From contig WQRT01000132.1 of the NCBI GenBank assembly GCA_009786625.1, positions 2,565 to 8,177 on the forward strand: a stretch of 5,613 nucleotides of DNA, read 5' to 3'. The stretch comes from Treponema sp. GTDB lineage: Bacteria > Spirochaetota > Spirochaetia > Treponematales > Breznakiellaceae. Made by a program: the position numbers and the translations under genes. Below the pieces are notes generated by a model. It was not told the origin of the DNA and did not search any database. It saw only the letters and a list, made by a program, of their open reading frames with translations. This document shows, one piece after another, positions 1 to 4,915 of this stretch. Numbering within the stretch: the first letter of the stretch is position 1; the number at the start of each line of letters is the position of its first letter.

Positions 1-674
1 TTAATATGGCTTTCGTTCAGGGATTGTACTATTATCTGCGGGGGCGGCTCTTCAAGGAATCTTTGCTCGGTAATAATTATCCTGTTTAAAATATCATAAA
101 CATTATCAATCGATTCCGAATAAGATATGCGTACAGGAAGTTCCATGCGCCTTTTTCCGTTGCGGGTATAATTCTTTATAGGCACGCCCCAGATGCTCGA
201 GTTCGGCGCTGATATGTAGATGCCGTCAAATGTTTCTAAAATCGTTGTAAAAAGATTTATATCCTTGACAGTTCCGCTGTATGAACCAAACTCGATAAAC
301 TCGCCGTGGCGGTAGCTTCCAAGAAGAAAAAGGCTGATCCCCGATGCGATATTTCCGAGCGTGTCTTTAAGAGCAAGACCGACGGCAAGACCCGCCGCGC
401 CGAGTAAAGCGATCAAACTTGTCGTGTTTACGCCGAAGATGTTCAGTATGATGATTATACAAATGATAAACACGCTGTAACTTACAATATGGTGAATTAC
501 GGATAACGCCGTTTCATTGACATTCTTTTTGTTTATTGCCTTGTTGATCAGTTTGTTAAAACCTTTAGAAATAAACAGGCAGATTAGAATTACAAGTACC
601 GAAACGAGAACATCCATGCCGATGTCAAATAAAGAATTTTTACTGTCTGTCCAAAAATTGATTATGCTCTGCAT
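1..674 (-). CDS. mscS: MscS-family mechanosensitive ion channel (3' end outside window)
   Basis: This is a small-conductance mechanosensitive channel that would sit in the inner membrane and release solutes on hypo-osmotic shock. The 224 visible residues show three hydrophobic segments at about 18-38, 60-81 and 85-118. The third is the pore helix and carries the family signature GAAGLAVGLALKDTLGNIASG-like pattern (residues 92-112), rich in Gly and Ala and close to E. coli MscS. The beta domain follows, with the conserved APNSSI (156-161) and a KNYTRNGKRR stretch (167-176). E. coli MscS has 286 residues, so roughly 50-60 C-terminal residues lie past the left edge. The start ATG is preceded by GAGG about 10 bases upstream and lies 21 bases after the stop of the SPOR gene, so the two are probably co-transcribed. 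The family is clear; the gating properties cannot be judged. Confidence 0.93.
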   Translation of the reverse strand, partial: MQSIINFWTDSKNSLFDIGMDVLVSVLVILICLFISKGFNKLINKAINKKNVNETALSVIHHIVSYSVFIICIIIILNIFGVNTTSLIALLGAAGLAVGLALKDTLGNIASGISLFLLGSYRHGEFIEFGSYSGTVKDINLFTTILETFDGIYISAPNSSIWGVPIKNYTRNGKRRMELPVRISYSESIDNVYDILNRIIITEQRFLEEPPPQIIVQSLNESHI

Positions 675-695
675 TGTTGAAAAACCTCTATATTA

Positions 696-2249
696 TCATC
701 CGCCGTGACGGACAAAAGCGTCTCTATAACCGATGCTTTTAAACCTCTGAAGGACAGCGGCGCTTTCACCCTGATTCAGCGGTCCAATGAGAATGCGGTA
801 TAGGTTGTCGGCGCCTCTGAATACCACAGGCCTGAATCTCATCACTCCTTCGGGCAGACTGTACGATGTAATTTCCGCCGCCGATACGGCCGCTATCTGT
901 ACATAATACTGACCGCGTTCAAGCGAACTTATGGGTGTCAACGGCAATGAAGGCTCTCTTACAGGAGGAGTTACGGCTGCCGCCGGCGGTGTTACCACTA
1001 CAATAGAAGGAATAATATCAGAAGGATCAATCCCGTAAATATCTGTCATCTGCGGTGTGCGTTCTTCCGCTTCTACAATATTGAATTCGGGACGAACCGT
1101 TGGTTCCTGTACTGTAGTAGGCCGTGCAGGAACGGGCGCTGCAGGTTCTTCTCTCTCCGTCAAATCTTTCGCGATATCTTCAAGGCTCCGCTCAGGAGTA
1201 TATACAGGAACATCCTTGACTACCGCGATGCGTTCCGCATCCGGTGTAAATGGAAGAACATCCTTATCGGTATCATCCAGCGGAAGTTCCGGTAAAAATA
1301 CGGGAACATCCTTAACTATATCTAGTTGAGCAGTCTCAATTCTTACGTCTGTAATGTCTTTAATTAAATCATCGATTACCTCAATAGCAGGTTCTGTTTC
1401 AACAACTCTGACTGGTTCAACAACAGGCTCAACCGGGGCCGGCTCTTCGACAACAGGTTCTGCTTCAACAACTCTGACTGGCTCTTCAATAACAGGCTCA
1501 ACCGGGGTTGGCTCTTCGACAACAGGTTCTGCTTCAACAACTCTGACTGGTTCTTCAACAACAGGCTCAACCGGAGCCGGCGGTACAGGTACTACTACTA
1601 CAGGTTCCCGTTCGGTTGGAACGACAACAGGTTCCTGAACTATAGCAGGCGTATCATTAAAGGGACCTATCGGAGGCACATCAAATCTGGGGATGTCAAC
1701 AATTCCTGTCGGAGAAGTTCCGCCCCATTCAGGTTCCATCACATAACTCGGTCCTGTAAACTCATTCGTTCCGGGCGGAATTGTCTGAGGCTGCACTGAC
1801 GGAGGCCTGTATGTGTCGTCGCGGTACAGTTCATCAAGCAGTTCCTGTTCCGTTCTTATCACATTGCCGGAATCAAAACTGGGGATATCCGAAGCAAGTC
1901 CTTCCGCAAAACGCTGATACGCGATTGGATCGGAAGGAGACAACATTCTGATTCTGCTGACAGATCCTGTACGCATACCAATCAACTGAGCGGCTTCGCG
2001 CGATACGATTGCAATAAGACCCGGGCTGTTCAAAGTATTAGCTACAATGACCCTTGTGCTTCTTCCTGATTCAATATTTGTAATGTCTACGACTGTGTTT
2101 CTGGGGAATGAGTTTGTCGCGATAAAAAAGCCGGATGCCGGAAGTTCGCCTTCGGGAGCAACTGCCGCGGCTCCTTCCCAGGGGGATGTGCTCTGGAACA
2201 AAAAAACAGCGGCTATAGCGGTAAATAAAAAAATAATCCGTTTTGTCAT
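696..2249 (-). CDS. Exported protein with degenerate RlpA-like domain, Pro/Glu/Val repeats and C-terminal SPOR domain
   Basis: The 517-residue protein starts with a signal sequence (basic MTKR, hydrophobic core about 5-19), so it should be exported. Residues about 38-103 resemble the double-psi beta-barrel of RlpA, with a TNIESGRSTRVIV strand pair and a VSREAAQLIGM helix. The positions matching the catalytic His and Asp of RlpA lytic transglycosylases seem to be Thr45 and Asn71, so catalysis is unlikely. Residues about 145-440 are a low-complexity linker rich in Pro, Glu and Val, with three tandem units at 225-291. The C-terminus (about 444-517, from RGQYYVQIAAVS to GYRDAFVRHGG) is a SPOR domain; this family binds denuded septal peptidoglycan. 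A cell-wall or division-site role is inferred. AGGAGA lies 7 bases before the ATG. The gene sits between a small exported protein and mscS, probably in one operon. Confidence 0.88.
   Translation of the reverse strand: MTKRIIFLFTAIAAVFLFQSTSPWEGAAAVAPEGELPASGFFIATNSFPRNTVVDITNIESGRSTRVIVANTLNSPGLIAIVSREAAQLIGMRTGSVSRIRMLSPSDPIAYQRFAEGLASDIPSFDSGNVIRTEQELLDELYRDDTYRPPSVQPQTIPPGTNEFTGPSYVMEPEWGGTSPTGIVDIPRFDVPPIGPFNDTPAIVQEPVVVPTEREPVVVVPVPPAPVEPVVEEPVRVVEAEPVVEEPTPVEPVIEEPVRVVEAEPVVEEPAPVEPVVEPVRVVETEPAIEVIDDLIKDITDVRIETAQLDIVKDVPVFLPELPLDDTDKDVLPFTPDAERIAVVKDVPVYTPERSLEDIAKDLTEREEPAAPVPARPTTVQEPTVRPEFNIVEAEERTPQMTDIYGIDPSDIIPSIVVVTPPAAAVTPPVREPSLPLTPISSLERGQYYVQIAAVSAAEITSYSLPEGVMRFRPVVFRGADNLYRILIGPLNQGESAAVLQRFKSIGYRDAFVRHGG
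1164..1319 (-). repeat. Diverged internal duplication (KDVPV motif) in the SPOR-protein linker
   Basis: Residues 311-331 and 343-363 of the SPOR protein share the pattern (I/V)VKDVPV(F/Y)xPExxL(D/E)Dxx KD, 32 residues apart. The underlying DNA shares GAACATCCTT stretches on the plus strand. This looks like an older duplication, separate from the 69-bp units. Confidence 0.6.
1377..1577 (-). repeat. In-frame tandem repeat of 69 bp (three copies) in the SPOR-protein linker
   Basis: Three tandem units encode a 23-residue motif of the form (A/T)PVEPV(V/I)EEPVRVVEAEP. Copies at 1509-1577 and 1440-1508 are 69 bp each and differ at 5 positions by eye. The third copy (1377-1439) is shorter and more diverged, with one Glu codon missing and its end eroded. 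The high DNA identity of the first two copies suggests recent duplication and a linker length that can vary between strains. Confidence 0.85.
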
Positions 2250-2256
2250 ATCATTT

Positions 2257-2262
2257 TCTCCT
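2257..2262 (-). promoter_or_regulatory. Shine-Dalgarno of the SPOR-domain gene
   Basis: Reading the minus strand, AGGAGA lies 7 bases before the ATG at 2249-2247. This supports the chosen start, which is also the one that gives a proper signal peptide. Confidence 0.75.
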
Positions 2263-2274
2263 GATTAACACACT

Positions 2275-2296
2275 GCCGGTTTTCCGGCGTTTTTTT
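2275..2296 (+). terminator. Hairpin plus T-tract, terminator-like on the plus strand only
   Basis: The 45-base gap between the small exported protein and the SPOR gene contains GCCGG-TTTT-CCGGC followed by G and seven T on the plus strand. That is the form of a short intrinsic terminator for rightward transcription, yet both flanking genes run leftward. On the minus strand the A-tract precedes the hairpin and no U-tract follows, so it should not terminate the operon. It could stop antisense transcripts, or act as a stabilising or processing hairpin about 12 bases upstream of the SPOR Shine-Dalgarno. The stem is only 5 bp (6 with a T-G pair), so the call is tentative. Confidence 0.35.
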
Positions 2297-2765
2297 AATT
2301 AACATAAGTCAAAAATCCTCTTGCCAGCGTCTTTAAATAATCCAGTTCTTCCCTGTCGGTTCTGTATGTCCTTCCCTGAATACGTCTTTCATAAATATTC
2401 TCGCTTGTGTTTATGTTAAAAATATAAAATAAAATTTCCGCGGGATAACTATCCTGAGAAGCATAATCAAGCTGTGCAATTATTAAATAATCTACTCTTG
2501 CCCTGCGCGCGTCATGAATGTCGAAATTAATCTCATCCAGAATCTCCCCGGAAGGCTTTGATTCAAGGCGGAGAACCGGCGCGTTGCTGACGATATGCCC
2601 TGCGTCAAAAAAAACATCAAGGAAGGCGTTTTCCCATATGATAGAATGACGGGTTTCGGCTCCGTCAATCGAAAGACCTGTTTCCACAACAAAAAACGAA
2701 ACCATTGAAGCCCACGAGAATGTGCTTATCAATATAAATAAAACTAACAGCGCGGCTTTCTTCAT
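2295..2765 (-). CDS. Small exported protein of unknown function
   Basis: I do not recognise this 156-residue protein. It begins MKKAALLVLFILISTFSWA, a clear signal peptide with likely cleavage after SWA or SMA-like residues near 19, so the mature protein of about 137 residues should be periplasmic. The mature part alternates beta-type and helical stretches. A VDYLIIAQLDY segment followed by AEILFYIFNINTSENIYERR resembles the ADYLV...LRLIDVETGE pattern of TolB-N/CsgG/LpoB-like envelope proteins. That similarity is weak and unproven. The frame stays open for 31 codons upstream, but that extension would bury the signal peptide and overlap the divergent gene, so the internal ATG is preferred. GGAGG lies 13 bases before it, which is a rather long spacing. 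It is probably the first gene of an envelope operon with the SPOR and mscS genes. Confidence 0.75.
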   Translation of the reverse strand: MKKAALLVLFILISTFSWASMVSFFVVETGLSIDGAETRHSIIWENAFLDVFFDAGHIVSNAPVLRLESKPSGEILDEINFDIHDARRARVDYLIIAQLDYASQDSYPAEILFYIFNINTSENIYERRIQGRTYRTDREELDYLKTLARGFLTYVN

Positions 2766-2802
2766 TCTGATAAAAAGTCCTCCAATTGCATTATCGGCAC
2801 TC

Positions 2803-2831
2803 TTTTCAAAATAAAAAATGAGATTTATAGT
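2803..2831 (+). promoter_or_regulatory. Candidate sigma-70-type promoter for the NusG-like gene
   Basis: TTTTCA (2803-2808) is separated by 17 bases from TATAGT (2826-2831), matching consensus at 4/6 and 5/6 positions. Seven bases downstream of the -10 box is position 2838, the A of the ATG, so the transcript could be leaderless. A weaker alternative is TTGCAT (2786-2791), 18 bases, AATAAA (2810-2815), which would leave a leader of about 16 bases. The -10 box shares four bases with the candidate leftward -10 box. Confidence 0.33.
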
Positions 2832-2853
2832 GAGGAAATGAATTATTACGCAA
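2824..2853 (-). promoter_or_regulatory. Candidate sigma-70-type promoter for the leftward envelope operon
   Basis: On the minus strand, TTGCGT (2853-2848) is followed after 18 bases by TATAAA (2829-2824). Transcription would start near 2817 and give a leader of about 50 bases before the ATG at 2765. The -35 box lies inside the first codons of the divergent NusG-like gene. This is inferred from consensus only. Confidence 0.3.
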
Positions 2854-3368
2854 TTCAAGTTAAATCGCGTTCAGAAGAAAAATTCATAAAATTGTTCAAA
2901 TCTCTTCACCCGGATATTACTCTGCCGATTCATTTTCCGCAGAGACGCCTTGATATCAGAAAAAAAGGACAGATAAAAACAACGGTTTCGGCGGTTTTTC
3001 CCGGATATTTATTTATAGAAGCAAGCGAAGCGGAAATAACTCATTTCCAGTGGGATTTTAGAAGAACAAAAGGTTTCTTCCGTTTTTTAAAATCGAATCT
3101 GGAAATTACTCCCCTTGCGGACAGCGATCTCGAGCTGGTACTTCATTTTATCAGAAATTCCGGGCAGTTGGCGGGGTACTCCAGAGTATATTTCAATGAA
3201 AATTCCCGCATAGTGGTTGTCGAAGGACCGCTTTCAGGTCTTGAGGGAAGGATCATTAAGGTCGATAAAAGAAAATGCAGGGCAAAGATCAAACTGGATC
3301 TTTACAATGATTCATTTTCGATTGATCTTGCCTTTGAAGTAATCGGGTCGCTGGAACCTGTAAAATGA
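2838..3368 (+). CDS. Specialised NusG paralogue (LoaP/UpxY/RfaH-like transcription antiterminator)
   Basis: This 176-residue protein has the NusG layout. Residues 1-105 form an NGN domain, opening with YYAIQVKSRSEEKF and carrying the hallmark FPGYLFIE (54-61) and RRTKGFFRFL (75-84). Residues about 122-168 form a KOW domain (VVVEGPLSGLEGRI, then a VDKRK turn). Such proteins bind RNA polymerase clamp helices and suppress pausing or termination over long operons. The basic RLDIRKKGQIK segment (37-47) before FPGY and the adjacent polysaccharide gene fit a specialised paralogue rather than housekeeping NusG, which normally sits by secE and ribosomal protein genes. LoaP is the best guess given the likely spirochaete source, but UpxY-like cannot be excluded by eye. 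GAGGAA abuts the ATG, too close for a normal Shine-Dalgarno, yet the NGN domain requires a start here. The stop is 7 bases before the next gene. Confidence 0.85.
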   Translation: MNYYAIQVKSRSEEKFIKLFKSLHPDITLPIHFPQRRLDIRKKGQIKTTVSAVFPGYLFIEASEAEITHFQWDFRRTKGFFRFLKSNLEITPLADSDLELVLHFIRNSGQLAGYSRVYFNENSRIVVVEGPLSGLEGRIIKVDKRKCRAKIKLDLYNDSFSIDLAFEVIGSLEPVK

Positions 3369-3375
3369 GATAAAC

Positions 3376-4860
3376 ATGGAAAAGTCAAAACGCCTGTATA
3401 TTATCGGGGCTGGATTCGCAGGGAGGACGCTTGCTAACGAGCTGTCATCCAAGGCGATTTTCGGCGAAGTGGTCGCATTTCTGGATGATGACGCGCAGAT
3501 TATCGGGCGGAAGATTGACGGTATACCGGTACTGGGTCCTATCAAGGATGTAGCGTTTCTTCTGCGGACAAATCCCGCTGACGAGGCAATCATCGCTATC
3601 CCGGACGCGGAGAAGGAATATTTAAAAGAAATCTATAGCATCCTTAAAAACGCCGGTTTTTTAAAGATCCGCATCCTTCCCGATATTTCGCAAATTATCG
3701 AAGGCGATGCCCACCTGATTCAGACACGCTCTATCGACCTTCAGGATCTATTGGGGCGTAAACCTGTTACCATCAATTTAAAAGAAAGCCTTTCTTATGT
3801 CCGGGGTAAACGCGTTCTTGTTACAGGCGCGGGCGGTTCGATTGGCAGCGAGTTATGCCGCCAGCTTCTTTCGGGCGGCGCGGCAAGGCTTTACCTTCTC
3901 GGACACGGCGAGAATTCGATTTATCAGATTGACAGGGAGCTTCATCTTCTGCAGGAAGAAGGAGTCGGCGAGAAAGCGGCAATAGTACCTGTCATCGGGG
4001 AACTGAAGGATGCCGATTACATCGATTACATAATGAGCCAGTTAAAAGCCGATGTTATTTTCCATACCGCAGCTTATAAGCATGTCCCGATGATGGAAGC
4101 AAACCCTGTCGCCGCAATCGAAAACAATGTACTCGGTACCGAGAACCTTATCAACAGCGCCGTAAAACACGGCGTTAAACATTTTGTGCATATCTCGACA
4201 GATAAGGCTGTTGACCCCGCCTCGGTTTACGGCGCTTCCAAATACATATGCGAACGGCTTGTACTGGATGCAGCCAAAAAAGGAGAAACTAATTTTGTAG
4301 CGGTGCGTTTCGGCAATGTGCTTGGTTCGCGCGGTTCGATAGTTCCGTTGTTCCAGCAGCAGATAGACAAAGGCGGCCCTGTTACAATTACCCACCCCGA
4401 TATATGCCGTTACTTCATGACAATAAGCGAGGCGTGTTCGCTCGTTCTAAAAACAGGCGGCGTTGGGGAAAACGGCTGTCTTTACCTTTTAGACATGGGC
4501 GAGCCTGTGCGTATACGCGATTTAGCCGAACAGTTAATACGCTTCAGCGGATATGAACCTGAAACAGAAATAAAAATTGAGTATGTCGGCTTAAGACCCG
4601 GAGAAAGAATGAACGAATCGCTGTTATCAAGCGAAGAGGTACCGGCATTAACGGACTACAGCCGCATACTGCGTATCAACAGGAAAGAGCCTCTGTCATT
4701 CGATATAAATACCCTGCTGGAAGAACTGCGCCCCATCTGCCGCTTAAATCCCAACAAACCGGAATCATACCGCTGCATCGAATTACTTAAGAATATTTTG
4801 TTAAAATATAAACTCTATCCCCTAACCCCTAACCCCTATCCCCTAACCCCTAACCCCTAA
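3376..4860 (+). CDS. CapD/FlaA1-type nucleotide-sugar 4,6-dehydratase/epimerase, soluble form without membrane helices
   Basis: This 494-residue protein has two nucleotide-binding domains. Residues 5-125 are a Rossmann-like domain (GAGFAG, 11-16; DEAIIAIP, 69-76) as found N-terminal in CapD, WbpM and PglF. Residues about 143-440 are the extended-SDR catalytic domain: TGAGGSIGSE (150-159), AAYKHVPMME (232-241), STDKA (274-278), YGASK (285-289) and LRPGERMNE (406-414). Such enzymes convert UDP-GlcNAc-type sugars to 4-keto-6-deoxy intermediates for capsule, O-antigen or glycan synthesis. Long members usually have N-terminal membrane helices, absent here. Many also have Met in place of the catalytic Tyr, whereas Tyr285 is present. 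No strong Shine-Dalgarno is seen; with 7 bases after the NusG-like stop, translational coupling is likely. The last 13 residues and the stop are encoded by a heptamer array, so the original C-terminus probably ended near LLKYKLY. Exact substrate is unknown. Confidence 0.9.
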   Translation: MEKSKRLYIIGAGFAGRTLANELSSKAIFGEVVAFLDDDAQIIGRKIDGIPVLGPIKDVAFLLRTNPADEAIIAIPDAEKEYLKEIYSILKNAGFLKIRILPDISQIIEGDAHLIQTRSIDLQDLLGRKPVTINLKESLSYVRGKRVLVTGAGGSIGSELCRQLLSGGAARLYLLGHGENSIYQIDRELHLLQEEGVGEKAAIVPVIGELKDADYIDYIMSQLKADVIFHTAAYKHVPMMEANPVAAIENNVLGTENLINSAVKHGVKHFVHISTDKAVDPASVYGASKYICERLVLDAAKKGETNFVAVRFGNVLGSRGSIVPLFQQQIDKGGPVTITHPDICRYFMTISEACSLVLKTGGVGENGCLYLLDMGEPVRIRDLAEQLIRFSGYEPETEIKIEYVGLRPGERMNESLLSSEEVPALTDYSRILRINRKEPLSFDINTLLEELRPICRLNPNKPESYRCIELLKNILLKYKLYPLTPNPYPLTPNP

Positions 4861-4874
4861 CCCCTATCCCCTAA
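4819..4874. repeat. Heptanucleotide tandem array, eight units of CCCCTAA/CCCCTAT
   Basis: Eight uninterrupted 7-bp units span this stretch, ending in A, A, T, A, A, A, T, A. A partial CTAT unit precedes it at 4815-4818. The minus strand reads TTAGGGG or ATAGGGG, giving eight GGGG runs separated by 3 bases, which is a strong G-quadruplex pattern. The array covers the 3' end and stop codon of the sugar gene and the first 14 bases of the following spacer. Short heptamer repeats of this sort are known from some bacterial genomes, for example cyanobacterial STRRs; the family of this one is not known to me. Confidence 0.95.
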
Positions 4875-4915
4875 CTTATTGAAACATTTACAATTACAAA
4901 ATAGACTGAAATCAG
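4875..4915 (+). other. Spacer between heptamer array and molybdenum-hydroxylase gene
   Basis: This AT-rich 41-base stretch holds no intrinsic terminator and no clear Shine-Dalgarno. CTGA-AA-TCAG (4906-4915) is a small inverted repeat touching the ATG, too short in the loop to be a convincing hairpin. In-frame TGA at 4907-4909 shows that the downstream gene cannot start further upstream in this frame. Confidence 0.5.

Noticed and set aside
517..708. 63-codon plus-strand frame with a hydrophobic start
   Set aside because: It is antisense to the MscS transmembrane region, has no ribosome site and overlaps the next gene's end.
1377..1577. Possible CRISPR-like array
   Set aside because: The repeats abut with no unique spacers and keep one reading frame, so they are protein repeats.
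1354..1638. Ser/Thr/Gly-rich plus-strand reading frame and a Leu/Lys-rich minus-strand frame over the repeat region
   Set aside because: Both are shadows of the 69-bp repeats read in other frames. Their composition simply mirrors the Pro/Glu/Val codons of the SPOR gene.
2766..2858. 31-codon upstream extension of the small exported protein
   Set aside because: It would place a typical signal peptide in the interior and overlap the start of the divergent NusG-like gene. The ATG at 2765 follows a GGAGG and begins MKKAALLVLF.
4042..4395. 117-codon minus-strand reading frame inside the sugar gene
   Set aside because: It lies opposite the conserved SDR core, and its translation resembles no known domain.
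4819..4874. True telomere or replicon end
   Set aside because: The array is short and internal, with normal coding sequence on both sides, so only the sequence type is telomere-like.
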